A stretch of 64,000 bases of DNA from Takifugu bimaculatus (lineage: Eukaryota > Chordata > Actinopteri > Tetraodontiformes > Tetraodontidae): assembly GCA_004026145.2 (NCBI GenBank), contig CP034995.1, positions 2,004,226-2,068,225 of the forward strand, read 5' to 3'. The notes below the pieces were generated by a model. That model was not told the origin of the DNA and ran no database searches. It worked only from the letters and a program-made list of their open reading frames with translations. Positions within the stretch are counted from its first letter, which is position 1, and each line of letters starts with the position of its first letter. A program made the position numbers and the translations under genes. Of the stretch, positions 51,443 to 61,431 are shown piece after piece.

Positions 51443-54400
51443 TGCTCAGGCTGTTGAGGGAGCAGTGGATCAGGGCAAAGTATGAGAGGAAGGAGTTCAC
51501 AGAGCCCGCCAAGAGCTTTACATACGATGAAGGTGAGCGCAGGTGGACACGCTTGCAGACACGCGTGAAATCGCGCCGCGCTGAGGAGTCACCTACGCTG
51601 GTCTCCCACAGAAACTAGAGACGGCATGTTGATGAAGAGGGGACGGGACAACGGCCAGTTCCTCAGCAGGCGATTTGTCCTCTCGGAGCGGGAGGGAACC
51701 CTCAAGTATTTCACCAAGTATGACGTAAGCGGCTCCTCCTCACCTGTCCTGATGCTGCCCCACCTGATCCTTCTGTGGGCCTAACTGGGACTCACCTCCA
51801 CACATAATCATACACTTCATCACATGTGCTTAACCACCGCCAGTCCTCTCTGTCATTCTGGCTGAGTCACTAAGCCAACCAGTCATGGCTGGGAGCACTG
51901 GGAACACTGTGTTCGTGCGCGGACACTTCTGTGTCTGTCTTTCATAATGTCCAGGACACTGCAGCGTGTAATTAAAGCGCCGCGCCGATGACACACCTGC
52001 GTCACCGGCTTTGTGAGGCGCCGCGCTTCATCGCTGATGCTGAGTTGCTTCATTGTGCTTCTGCGTTGGCGCAGGCGAAGGAGCCCAAAGCGATAATCAA
52101 GATCGACGGCATGAACGCAACCTTCCAGCCCGAGAAGATCGGAAACCCCAACGGCCTGCAGATCACCTACCTCAAAGACTACAGCACCCGCAGCATCTTT
52201 GTGTACCACGACAGCGGCAAGGTACTGAGGTGACCTTTGACCCCGGCACGGCGTCACCCTTCATGCTCTCTTCTCTCTCACCAGGAGATCGTAGACTGGT
52301 TCAACTCGATCCGCGCGGTTCAGCTTCGCTACCTGCAGGTGGCCTTTCCTGGAGCGACAGACACTGAGGTCAGCGCTTTTTTTTTTTCCTCTTTTCTTTT
52401 TTTACTGCTGATTATTGTTGAAACTGTCACCGAGATGGTGAAAAAAGCTGCAGTCAGCTACAGCGTTGTCACCGCTGGTCTGCTTACTTCTTCAGCTGAT
52501 ACCCAAACTGACCCGGAACTTTCTGAAGGAAGGATACATGGAAAAGACAGGTCCCAGGGCAAGTCTCACACACACACACGCACACACACACACACATAGG
52601 AGCAGTTTCATAGCCCCTCCTGCTCCCACTTCTCCCCGTCTCTACTGTAGCCAATGCCAGTTGTGCTAACAGGCTAACCAGCCGTCAGCGCGGCTCTTCT
52701 GACAGACTGAGTGACAGCTGGGGGCTCAGACCTGCGGACCACATCATCCACACGTCCTTCAGTCTCTCTGAGGGGGAATAAAAGGCTTCAGCCGAGGATC
52801 TATTTCATCCTCGAGGTGTCAGGGGCTCCGACATAAGCAGACGTTGAAACACAGATGATTGGATAAGAAGGAAACGGCTGCATTGTTGCTGTTCCACACG
52901 CATTAGGAAGCTGTCATCTGATCCAGCATGATCCTCCTTGATGTGGCGAGCCGCGTTCTGACACGGGTTTAATTTCCGTCTGTCCGTCTGGGATGAAAAC
53001 GCTCTCTAATTGGCTCCCCCGCCACCATTAAGTTCCTCACATGTGAGACACATTTATTGGAGGTGTCCCCAGTGACTCCTTGGGGAACCAAATTTTGGAT
53101 AACAGTAGGAATTCTTTCCGGTTCAGTAGGAATTCTTTCTCGGGTCCAGTGACCCCTTGGAGCCTGCAGCAGGATCTATGTTTACACTCGGTCAAGAGTG
53201 TCCTGGAAGACCTGCCTGAGGCTCCAGACGTGAGACACAAGCGCTCCTTATTGCTTAGACGCTGAGAGGAGATCAAGTTTCAGGGAAACAGATCTGAGAA
53301 ACCCGACAATTGTCCTCTCAGATGGGAGAACAACGCTGCTCTCTGACTATTTCATCCTGTTTCCTTTTGCAGCAAACTGAAGGCTTCAAGAAGCGCTGGT
53401 TCACGCTGGACCACAGACGACTGATGTACTACAAAGATCCACTGGTACGAGAGACACGGGCGTCGGGACACAGTCGATGTTCAGTTTACAGCTTTGGGAC
53501 GTCTGACCGTCACTATCGTGGATCCTTTCAGCTCATCATCTTGTTTTATTTGGATGAGGAGAGACTGAAACCTTATCAGAGGGTAGAAGGCTGCAATAGA
53601 GATGTACAGTCTGGACCCTAGACTCATAAATCACAGATACATTTAGTAAATTTATGGGTCTTTAATTCAGATTTCCTAATCTGACGTACATGCCGAGAGC
53701 AAGATTAGCTCAGCTGTGTTGCTGCTGTAAGAGTTCAGTGCAGCAGAGAAATAATTAAACCAGCTAAAGTGACTCAAATGTCCAAGATCCCCATACAGGA
53801 AAAACCAGTGCTTGGATAGAAAATGAAGCTTTGCGACTGGGAGTAGGTGCAGAAAGCTCAGAGCAAGCAGGTCTCTTAATCTGTTTCTGTTAGCATTAGC
53901 ATAGCGGGACCCTGGTAGGTTGTGGACCTGTTATTACCTTCACCCATACCATAATAACTCAAAGAGGATGCTAGCTGTTAGCCTGCTAAAAACAGCAGCT
54001 TGTGTGTGTTTTCTAGGACGCCTTTGCGAAGGGTGAGGTGTTCTTGGGGAACAAAGATCACGGCTACAGCGTCTCCGCCGGCCTGCCCGCCGGCACCTAT
54101 CGTAACGGTGCCTGGCAACACGGCATAACCATAAAAACACCTGACCGCTGCTACCTGTTTACCTGTGAGTTGGAGAGTGACCAGCAGGACTGGCTGAAGC
54201 ACTTCAGCGACGTCATGAGCGCCCAGATGTCCCCTCAGGAGTACACCAGTAAGATTCAGCGACTATTACTTCATCCTGGAGCTCAATCAAACATCCCGTT
54301 GTTATCCTGTTCGTATGCTCCCCGCTGACCTCAGATCAGCCACCGTGGGCGTAGAAGCTTTAGGATGTTTGAGAGAGGAGGAGAGTTGCTTTAATCACCT

Positions 54401-54491
54401 CACTGCCAAACTTTTTAATGGTCCATAATATTTGTGTCTCTTTTTGCTCTTGTCTTTTAAAGTGGAAGCCTTGTTCAAGCACCGGGCCTGA
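49357..54491 (+). CDS. adap1: ArfGAP with dual PH domains 1 (centaurin-alpha 1), complete, 11 exons
   Basis: The product is a GTPase-activating protein for Arf6 that binds PtdIns(3,4,5)P3 and inositol phosphates and moves between cytosol, membrane and nucleus (family knowledge). The joined exons total 1134 nt, giving 377 aa against about 374 in mammals, with every phase consistent. Seen in order: ArfGAP zinc finger C-x2-C-x16-C-x2-C (CADCGAL to CLDC) followed by GIHRN with the catalytic Arg; WIRAKYERKEF; first PH domain (LMKRGRDNGQFLSRRFVL); second PH domain (GYMEKTGPRQTEGFKKRWFT); and the C-terminal EALFKHRA. ADAP1 rather than ADAP2 is favoured by KTGPRQTEGF-KRWFT and the EA-FKH ending. One intron uses a GC donor. 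Start: ATG at 49357, short of the zinc finger by 22 residues as in the family. Confidence 0.95.
50079..50209 (+). CDS. adap1: adap1 exon 2: second half of zinc finger and catalytic Arg
   Basis: The exon encodes DPGWGSCSLGVFICLDCSGI and HRNIPAISKVKSLNLSHWED, then HELQ. The acceptor is the less common AAG (CTGAAG|AT). Phase 1 in and phase 0 out. Confidence 0.93.
50531..50622 (+). CDS. adap1: adap1 exon 3: ArfGAP domain
   Basis: The exon encodes LMAENGNQMAKSKYEAAVPV followed by YYYKPTHKDC. Phase 0 in and phase 2 out, before GTGAGT. Confidence 0.93.
51450..51532 (+). CDS. adap1: adap1 exon 4: end of ArfGAP, acceptor in a GT repeat
   Basis: The exon encodes RLLREQWIRAKYERKEFTEP followed by AKSFTYDE. 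About 14 GT units (51412-51440) precede TCTGCTCAG, so the acceptor tract is a microsatellite. Phase 2 in and phase 1 out. Confidence 0.93.
51612..51724 (+). CDS. adap1: adap1 exon 5: first PH domain, N-terminal strands
   Basis: The exon encodes ETRDGMLMKRGRDNGQFLSR and RFVLSEREGTLKYFTKYD. KRGRDNGQFL-R-FVL contains the basic phosphoinositide-binding strand. Phase 1 in and phase 0 out. Confidence 0.94.
52075..52221 (+). CDS. adap1: adap1 exon 6: first PH domain, core
   Basis: The exon encodes AKEPKAIIKIDGMNATFQPE and KIGNPNGLQITYLKDYSTRS, then IFVYHDSGK. It is 49 codons, phase 0 to 0. Confidence 0.95.
52285..52368 (+). CDS. adap1: adap1 exon 7: first PH domain, C-terminal helix
   Basis: The exon encodes EIVDWFNSIRAVQLRYLQVA followed by FPGATDTE, the closing helix of the PH fold and the linker. 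Phase 0 to 0. Confidence 0.95.
52496..52558 (+). CDS. adap1: adap1 exon 8: start of second PH domain, GC splice donor
   Basis: The exon encodes LIPKLTRNFLKEGYMEKTGP followed by R. The exon ends AGG|GCAAGT: the phase and the family alignment both require the boundary here, so the donor is GC, not GT. The alternative GT at 52551 would break phase with the next exon. Confidence 0.9.
52622..53372 (+). other. adap1 intron 8, GC-AG type
   Basis: The intron begins with GCAAGT at 52559 and has a CA repeat just inside it (about 52568-52597). Its remaining 750 bases show no recognised element. Confidence 0.7.
53373..53444 (+). CDS. adap1: adap1 exon 9: second PH domain
   Basis: The exon encodes QTEGFKKRWFTLDHRRLMYY followed by KDPL. 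GFKKRWF is the basic phosphoinositide-contacting motif of the second PH domain. Phase 0 to 0. Confidence 0.95.
54017..54248 (+). CDS. adap1: adap1 exon 10: second PH domain, core and helix
   Basis: The exon encodes DAFAKGEVFLGNKDHGYSVS, TPDRCYLFTCELESDQQDWL and FSDVMSAQMSPQEYT. The W of DQQDWL is the invariant PH-helix Trp. Phase 0 in and phase 1 out. Confidence 0.95.
54463..54491 (+). CDS. adap1: adap1 exon 11: C-terminus
   Basis: This very short coding segment (MEALFKHRA and TGA) matches the end of the family (EA-FKHKP in mammals). The acceptor is AAAG|TGG. The 3' UTR continues downstream. Confidence 0.88.
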
Positions 54492-55349
54492 TGGACCAGA
54501 GGTCAGAGGTCGGAGGGATCTGCAATAGGAGCCTGTCAACTCTGTTTTCCTGACTTCTTTTGGCATCGACTGGAATCATCTGGAACTTTTGTAGTCTTGT
54601 TCTTGCCTCAGTAGAACCTTGAAAAACATTTTCCATTGTGTTTTATTGTGATTTTATTAACATTTTAATGTAACTCTGATTTAAAACCTTCCTATTATCC
54701 TTTGAGCTCCCAAAGTGGAGACATCATTCCAGAAACATTTACAACGACACTACTTGTACAGCTGAGGAGTTAAACATTAATTTCTATATTTTATATATTG
54801 TTAAGGTTTGCCAAGGTTCTTAAAGGCAAAGCACGAGAACAGAAAACCTGGAACTATTTTTTACATTTGTGTGTGGTCTAACGACACCTGCGTGTGGAAA
54901 AGACCATAACTACCAAAGATGTCTTCCGAATTTTGCCTGTCCACTTTTGTCAGCAGCAAACAGCTATTTTGTTTTGTTTTGACTTAAAGAAACTCAAACT
55001 ACCCAAAGATCTGGTGTCTCATTAGAGAAAATTCATTTTCATGCCTGCAGGTGGTCACGGCCCTGCATGATGACCTCCGGCCCCGCTGACCCGCTGTATA
55101 GCGTATTTTTGTGTGTGTTTCTGTGGTCTGTGCCTCTCCTCTCCTCTCCTCTCCTCTCCTCTCCTCCTACCCTCTCCTCTCTTTTTACCCAGCCGGCCAT
55201 CAGCAGGAGGGTCCCCCTACATGAGCCTGGTCCTGCTCAAGGTTTCTTCCTGTTAAAGGGGAGTTTTTCCTTGCCACTGTTGTTTGTGGGGGTCAGGCAC
55301 TGAGATTCTGGAAAGCGCCTAGAAACAATTTTGATTGTAAAAGACACTA

Positions 55350-55380
<31 letters not shown>

Positions 55381-56110
55381 TCCTTGACAAAGAATATTAA
55401 AATAAGTGAACTCTAATAAAGGAAGTCTTTTCTAGACTTGTGTGACTGAAACTGGACCACAAATGTAGCAAAAAAAAAGAGTTCATGATTAAAAAATCAA
55501 CCAAACTTGGTTAGAAAATAAAAATAAACTATGGTTGATGGAGAGTTAGATGATTTAAAAAAAAGTCCGTTTTTAACCCTTTAAGTGACACGGGTCTGGA
55601 TTATCTCCAAACCTACAGCGGTTAAGCGTGGTGATAAATCTGCCTGTGGTTGTAGCCGTTGGGCCTGTCACTGACTCCTCATCCACATAAAACCGTAGCG
55701 TGGCGAGCGGCAGCACCAGATCCTAAAAGAAGCACATCGCAAATTTATGAGCCCCTGCTAGTTTTCACCCTGGTGAGAAAAGGGGAGGACAGACGTGAAG
55801 AGCCAGAGAGCTGCAATGAGGACACAGACGCAGCAGTGTCCTGCCACAACCGCTCCAGGAGGTAGAGAGAGTGGAGGGCGAGAGAGAGACTGGAGGGCGA
55901 GAGCGGCCGTGGCAATGCATCAGCGTGGATTACCGATATCTCAGCTCCTCTGATTTGGAGACCGGCGTGCTTGACCTGGACCCCCGCCTTTCCTAACCTT
56001 AACGCTGCAGCTTTGAAATGTGTTTGCTATCCAGCATCGACCATCCCGACCTTTGCTGATCTAACCTTAGATCGCCTTGGAAACATCACAGTCTGACTTG
56101 CAAACCTGCG
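54492..56110 (+). other. adap1 3' UTR and uts2r upstream region
   Basis: The first part is AT-rich and probably adap1 3' UTR. It is followed by a dispersed repeat with a CTCCT pentanucleotide tract (about 55069-55381). A possible polyadenylation signal, AATAAA, lies near 55416. The last 250 bases before 56111 are GC-richer and would be the receptor promoter and 5' UTR. Confidence 0.6.
55069..55381 (+). repeat. Dispersed fish repeat, copy 3, with internal (CTCCT)n
   Basis: This is the same unit as 43786-44083, with a CTCCT-type array (about 55134-55165) in the C/T-rich middle. It ends in ATAAATAAAGATTGATTTGA and three GATTT-like units, typical of the variable 3' end of a retroposed element. 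Confidence 0.82.
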
Positions 56111-57166
56111 ATGAACTGCACTGCTAATGCCAGCAACAGCCGGGGCCTTGCCGTGAGCCCAGGAATGGGGGACGGAGGGGCCCAGGAGGGCAGCGGCACC
56201 GGAGGCCTGTGGGTGACGTCCCTGCTGGGTGCCATGTTAACAACCATGTGCGCCATGGGCGTGGCAGGTAACTCCTACACGCTCGTGATCACCCGCTCGG
56301 CTGCTTTGCGCCGGACCGGCTCCATGTACGTTTACATTGTCAACCTGGCTCTGGCCGACCTGCTCTACCTGTCCACCATCCCCTTCGTGGTGTGCACGTA
56401 CTTTGCCCACGACTGGTTGTTTGGCGAGGCAGGCTGCCGCATCCTCCTGAGTCTGGACCTCCTCACCATGCACGCCAGCGTCTTCATTTTGGTCGCCATG
56501 AGCCTGGAACGCTACCGCGCCGTGGCCAGACCCTTTAGTGCACACAAGTCCTCGACCCGGACACGGAGGCTTGCGGCAGGGATCATATGGGGGACGGCTT
56601 TCGCGCTAACGCTGCCCATGATGGTGATGATACAGCTGAGGGTGGGCAAACCAACAGCGGCTGGTTTGGTTAAGAGGATCTGCTTCCCCACGTGGACCCC
56701 CGAGGCCTTTAAAATCTATATCACTGTTCTGTTTCTGACAAGCGTTTTGGTTCCCGGCTTGGTCATCGTTGCCCTGTACGTCTCCCTAGCCAGGCGCTAC
56801 TGGGCAGTTCAGGCTAGCTTAGGAGGGAGCAGCCGGGCTGCCCGAAGGAGAGGACTCAAACAGAAAGTCGTATCAATGATCTTCAGCATCGTGGTGGCCT
56901 ACTGGGCTTGTTTTCTTCCATTCTGGGGATGGCAGCTCGCTAAGCTCTTCTCACCGGAGACCCTCAGGGCTTTGTCTCCCGCTACTCATAATTACGTCAA
57001 CTTCTTCGTCACGTGTCTGACCTACGGGAACAGCTGCATCAACCCATTTCTTTACACTCTTCTTACCCGGAATTACAAAGATTACCTGGCCCAGAAAGGC
57101 CAGTTCGTGGGGTCGAGCAGGGCCGACCCCGGATCAGCTACACTGACGCCGCAGCAGGAGCCGTAG
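56111..57166 (+). CDS. uts2r: Urotensin II receptor-type class A GPCR, complete, single exon, 351 aa
   Basis: This plasma-membrane receptor for urotensin II-family peptides is usually Gq/PLC-coupled (family knowledge). Seen: seven hydrophobic segments; N-terminal sequons NCT and NAS; NLALADLLYL with Asp83 in TM2; Cys109 at the top of TM3 and Cys191 in extracellular loop 2 for the usual disulfide; Asp115 in LSLDLLTMHAS, the position of the peptide-amine contact in UTS2R; ERY at 133-135 in place of DRY; CFLPFW in TM6; and LTYGNSCINPFLYTLLTRNY in TM7. LDLLTMHAS and LTYGNSC-NPFLYTLLTRNY identify the UTS2R family rather than the related somatostatin receptors. The C-tail is short. Teleosts carry several uts2r subtypes, and I cannot assign which one this is. 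The intact frame argues against a pseudogene. Confidence 0.92.
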   Translation: MNCTANASNSRGLAVSPGMGDGGAQEGSGTGGLWVTSLLGAMLTTMCAMGVAGNSYTLVITRSAALRRTGSMYVYIVNLALADLLYLSTIPFVVCTYFAHDWLFGEAGCRILLSLDLLTMHASVFILVAMSLERYRAVARPFSAHKSSTRTRRLAAGIIWGTAFALTLPMMVMIQLRVGKPTAAGLVKRICFPTWTPEAFKIYITVLFLTSVLVPGLVIVALYVSLARRYWAVQASLGGSSRAARRRGLKQKVVSMIFSIVVAYWACFLPFWGWQLAKLFSPETLRALSPATHNYVNFFVTCLTYGNSCINPFLYTLLTRNYKDYLAQKGQFVGSSRADPGSATLTPQQEP

Positions 57167-58039
57167 CTGCTAACTCAACGATACATCTGGGGGACTTCTG
57201 CCCACATCCGAGAGCTATATCTTGAAGTTGTGTTTGTGAAATGGTAGCAATGAAATGAAATGTATGTTGGTTTTTTAAAACATAATCTACAAATTGCAGC
57301 GATTCTGATGATGTTCTGTTTGCGGTCGCTAACATTTTGGGCTTGTTTTTAATTCTTTGATGTAATTTTCCTCACTGGCTGCTCAAACACACATACGCCG
57401 ACTCGCACGCTGGTCGTAAAGGATATTTCATATTCCGGGGAATGTGATTGCATCGTGCCACATTCCTCGGCCTCAGGCCACAACCTCTTTGAGCCTTCCT
57501 GCAAATTGTGTCCCAAGAATTCACCTGCTTTCAGCTTCATCACGCCTCAGCTCTTCTGCTTATTTCTGGATCTAGTAGCAGCAAACATGATGGATTCCTA
57601 AGGAGGTCCCCTTTTTACATTCACAATCCAGTTTTGACAATATTACATCATATATGTGTAATTGTAATCATCATAATGCTTCTTGCTAATTTATGATATT
57701 CTCTTAAATGTCGGCGTTTGTTTCAACAGCACTTTAGTTTGTTCAGGTGTTTCCTGGTGCAAATTTTGCTAGCAAACATCGATATTTGGGTTAGAAATCA
57801 AAAGAAATATTAATTGAAAAGATTTCCCATACATGACGCACCACAAAATGGCCCTTTTTTAAAACCAGTTTTATTTCAGGACCTCAGTGGCTAAAGCGGT
57901 GAAACTGGCAAACAAGGCAGGTGCTATGCCGCCATCTGTAGGCCATTTTTCTCATTACAGCCTCAGAGAATAACGTTTTTATTGGCTGCAGCTGAGGACG
58001 AGATTAATACACTCATGTTGGACAAGTTCGCAACCGTCA
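57167..58039 (+). other. Intergenic region between uts2r and galectin (convergent 3' ends)
   Basis: The two genes face each other tail to tail across 870 bases. The stretch is AT-rich and has no recognised gene or element; both 3' UTRs should lie here. Confidence 0.65.
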
Positions 58040-58186
58040 TCATTTGATCTTGATACCGATCACCTCGGCCTCGCCGCGGATGTCAAAGTAGTCGTACTTG
58101 ACGTCGCCCAGGCGGTTGGGGAAGTTGACCATGCAGCCGTCAGGAAGCTTGATGTAAAACTGTTCCATGTTGAAGTTGATGTAGCA
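58040..58186 (-). CDS. galectin exon 4
   Basis: The exon encodes CYINFNMEQFYIKLPDGCMV, NFPNRLGDVKYDYFDIRGEA, EVIGIKIK and a stop. It closes the jelly-roll fold. Phase 0 in. Confidence 0.94.
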   Translation of the reverse strand, partial: CYINFNMEQFYIKLPDGCMVNFPNRLGDVKYDYFDIRGEAEVIGIKIK

Positions 58187-59833
58187 CTAAAGGAGACACA
58201 CATGTGTGAGGGACACCAGAAATGTCTCTCCAGTAGAGAGCTAAGAGAACCTATGGTGGAGCTGACGCTGCTTCATCTGTCTTTGATGGCAGTTTTAATG
58301 GCTGTGCAGCTCTTTTATATGTTGACCTACACTGTTACACAGATGGCGACCCCATTGATAAACATATTGCCCAAGATGTTATTACCTTAATAAAGATCAT
58401 AAAAGCACTGTTGACTGGTCTGCTGTATATTTTCCTACAGCTGGAGACTATAGACTCTATGACTGGACCTCTGGTAGCAGACCAGCAGGGCCAGTAAAAC
58501 CACCCACCTTAGCCTCCTCCCCACGCGTAAAGGGGAAATTTCCCTCGTGTTGCTCGTCAGCCCAGGACCCCCCTGACAGGGAGTTCATGACGATGGTGTT
58601 GACGTGGCCGTAGTCAAAGCGGGGGTTGAAGTGCAGGGCCAGGTTGTCGGGGTCATGGCCGATGTTGATGGAGAAGCTGGGAGGATCAGATGGTTAGAGA
58701 GGGGTGCTCAGGACCCTTCTGTTTGGGGTCACACTGGGGATCTGCCCTGAGACTGAGGGGGAATCTGGATCTGGGACACCAGTGGGGACAGACTTGTCTA
58801 ACTTGTCTAAGAGGTGTCCCTCATTTTTGGACCTTTATCGTCTGCCTACCTGCCAGCTGAAAGTGCTTGTGAAGCACGTGTGTACAACTCACTTGGAGCA
58901 GCAATCGCTGGGCTTCACCCGGACCTTCAGCTCCTTCCCCTCCTTGAATGACATGTCCCTGACGTTCTGCGGAAATCACGAAGAAGGCACAGATTTGGAT
59001 GTCTGAGAGACGTTCACGCCTTCATGGTGGGGAATCATTTTGACACAGCTTTAACCATCAATCATCCACATCCTCTAGTTAGAATGAATGCCACCCTGAG
59101 GATGGCTGAGCTTCTTATCTGAGCGGTTGATGATTAACCAGGCTGGAGCGGCACCCCGGTTGTAAAAGCAGACAGGACGGAGCCTCATCTGCTCCTATAT
59201 GTTCTCACCAGGCAGTAAAACAATAAAGAATCACCTGCCTGTGTGTTCCTACGGTCTATGTTCCAACTAATAAGCACATACCACCCATCTTCTAAAAGCT
59301 GCCTCTTTATCCTGGCTGCTGCTACTGGGGCCCATCCAGTGGTCACCAGTCCACCAGTTTGATCATAAAATAATACGATATATTGCTGAAGTCATCCGCT
59401 GTGGCACCCCTCAGTGTCTCTCTGGCACACACAGCACATCCTTATCTGCTGGTTTATCATTGACTGAGCATTGGAGAATAATTATTGAGAGAATTTATCC
59501 TTCCGGGTGTTTCCGTCACCTTGCAGGCAACATGTGCACCAGCCCGTCAGAAGCCCCCAAACTGTTAATGCAAACCTGGATCAGCGTTCCACTTCGATTT
59601 CATCTCCCTGCAAAGATCATCTTTCCTTTTAACGACCTTTAACAGGCTTCAGGAACGAGCAAACTACGGACTTATACACACCAAAGCTGTGTGTTTATTA
59701 GACTATTTTTCTTCTGTGCTGATCATAATTCCAACAGTATTAAGGAATAATTGTAAAAGCAGGAGCACAGAGGTGAATTTCCTCATTAATGAAGAGGATA
59801 ATTAAATGCTCAGATGAGCCTCATACTTACCAT
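58040..59833 (-). CDS. Prototype galectin (galectin-1/2-like), complete, 4 exons, 130 aa
   Basis: This is a small beta-galactoside-binding lectin, usually dimeric and secreted without a signal peptide (family knowledge). I joined exons 59831-59833, 58893-58966, 58508-58676 and 58040-58186 (393 nt with stop); all phases fit. Seen: MSFKEGKELKVRVKPSD, HFNPRF (His41, Asn43, Arg45), VMNS (Asn57), SWADEQHEGNFPF (Trp64, Glu67), and the end FDIRGEAEVIGIKIK. In the sugar site, the Arg usually found two residues after Glu67 is His69. Exon 1 codes only for Met, which resembles LGALS1/2 gene structure. Four Cys (23, 24, 83, 98) are present and there is no linker or second domain. Such genes are often named lgals2-like in fish; I do not assign a symbol. 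Confidence 0.93.
58508..58676 (-). CDS. galectin exon 3: carbohydrate-recognition core
   Basis: The exon encodes FSINIGHDPDNLALHFNPRF, DYGHVNTIVMNSLSGGSWAD and EQHEGNFPFTRGEEAK, carrying all sugar-contacting residues. Phase 2 in and phase 0 out. Confidence 0.95.
58893..58966 (-). CDS. galectin exon 2
   Basis: The exon encodes NVRDMSFKEGKELKVRVKPS followed by DCCS. Phase 0 in and phase 2 out, before GTGAGT on the minus strand. Confidence 0.93.
59831..59833 (-). CDS. galectin exon 1 coding part: start codon only
   Basis: On the minus strand the sequence reads CAGCCAGGATG|GTAAGT. The ATG is the last codon of exon 1 and a consensus donor follows at once. A Met at this point precedes the NVRDMSF exon in phase. 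Confidence 0.85.
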
Positions 59834-59894
59834 CCTGGCTGCCTTCGGTGGTTCGTCCCTCCAGTGACAAAGACCAGCAACACAAGCTCAGAGG

Positions 59895-59902
59895 TTTATA
59901 TA
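59895..59902 (-). promoter_or_regulatory. TATA box of the galectin gene
   Basis: TATATAAA on the minus strand lies about 62 bases upstream of the galectin ATG. Transcription would start near 59865-59870, giving a 5' UTR of about 35 bases. Confidence 0.7.
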
Positions 59903-60482
59903 ACCAGCCAACAGGAAGCAACCAGCCAGGAAAGGGTTGGAAAAAAAAGTCACATGATTTGGGCCATTCTGAGCAGGAATTCAGGTAAATGGAGATCGCA
60001 GTGCATTCTGCCAATCATTTAATTTATTTGGCATCTACAGATTAACTCACAAAAAAGGAACCAGTGCTGGAGGTATTTATCTCCAGCAAGTTTTTGGGAG
60101 ATTACTCAAAAAGTCCTGAGCGGACTTGAATGAAATGTTCAGGAAATGTGGAGAATGACCGAGTACAGTTTGGTGATGTTCAAGATTCCAGAAGAACTTT
60201 GATCAAGGGGCTTTGATTAGCAAGCAACTTACTATAATATTTAACCTATTACTGCTGCCTATATTTTAACGTCAAACAACCTCCATCATACAACGCAAAA
60301 TTTCTCCCAAAGCGCCTTGTTTGTCTAATCGTAATCATAGTCTATAATCAATAATATATATTCATTGATCCTTTTACCGAGGTTAAACCTCGAATACAGG
60401 ACGAACAAAACGGTGGCAAAAATTGATGGTAGCGATTGTAGCATTAGTTTTGGATGTAACAGAAAAGTGTAACTCTGTGAAA

Positions 60483-60498
60483 GGGCGCTATCTAGTGG
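60483..60498 (-). promoter_or_regulatory. CTCF-like motif, reverse orientation
   Basis: On the minus strand the sequence reads CCACTAGATAGCGCCC, a near-consensus CTCF core with one deviation. It faces the forward motifs at 35.6 and 45.4 kb. Confidence 0.45.
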
Positions 60499-60951
60499 TG
60501 TAATTTGGAAATTTCGAAAAATAAAGCGCTGCGGTGTTGTGTCGATTTCTGCTTCGTATCGAAAATGATGTTTGGACTATCAAAATATGCTCCCCCTAAA
60601 ACATTGATTAAAACAGACGAAAACACGATCATTTTAAAAGGCTATAAACACCCATAGGTAAAAGCAGCGGTAGCAAATTTCGCTAAACGTGAGTAAAAAG
60701 GGGGCTGAAATGTTTTCCTGAAGATACTAAGTGATCAGAGAGGATATAAAAGAAAAAGCTGTTAATTTGGATAGTTTTTTTTTTAATATAAATGGTTTGA
60801 TTTTGCTTTGTTTTTCGTCCTGGAAGTCGTAGCAGTGAAATCTGGTGATGATTGATTAACGCTGCTCTGATTCTCGCCATCTTGATTTGGATAAATAAAA
60901 GAAAACGCCGTGATTCGTTTTTGCACGACGCCGGTGGATTCCTCCAGATAG

Positions 60952-61090
60952 TGACGTCACAGTGACGTGCCAACAGGGCAAAGTTTCGTTTCCACGCGCT
61001 GACACGCTCAAGAGTGTTGTCGTTTACAGTTGGGCGTGGTTGTAAAGTACTATAGCCAATCGGGATCTATGGTGTTTGTGGTGGGCGTGT
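60952..61090 (+). promoter_or_regulatory. gtpbp1: gtpbp1 promoter: CRE, CCAAT box and GC/CACC boxes
   Basis: There is a full palindromic CRE, TGACGTCA, at 60952-60959 and a half-site TGACGTG at 60963-60969. A CCAAT box (GCCAATCGG) lies near 61051-61059, and GGGCGTGG and GTGGGCGTG sites near 61032 and 61081. No TATA box is seen, as is usual for a housekeeping GTPase gene. Confidence 0.55.
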
Positions 61091-61155
61091 CACACACGAC
61101 GCAGAACCACTGAAGCTGGTCCGAATCAACTAAGTTAGCATATTAGCAACTTTTG

Positions 61156-61431
61156 GTAAGCTTTCAGTTTTACAAACTTTTAGTTATTTAGTGGATTCAC
61201 ATGTCGTTCTGACAGCTCAAATACATGAAAGCGAAGATATATACTGGACCTTTTGCGGTGATGGCTTCATATTATATTTCTATGTTTTTGGTCTAGATTG
61301 CCACCGGTTGTGAGAGCAAGTTCGATGTTTGTTAGCATTAGCTAGCTCGGTGTTTGCTGTGTTTGTAAGTGAAGTCGAGCATAGGAGATAAATGAGTTTC
61401 TCTGTTGCTTTTCCTTGAATAGTTTCTCTAG
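61156..61431 (+). other. gtpbp1: Probable intron in the gtpbp1 5' UTR
   Basis: A donor-like TTTTG|GTAAGC at 61155/61156 and an acceptor-like TTTCTCTAG two bases before the ATG (another AG at 61421-61422) bracket an AT-rich 276-bp segment. This is inference from splice-site strings only. Confidence 0.4.
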
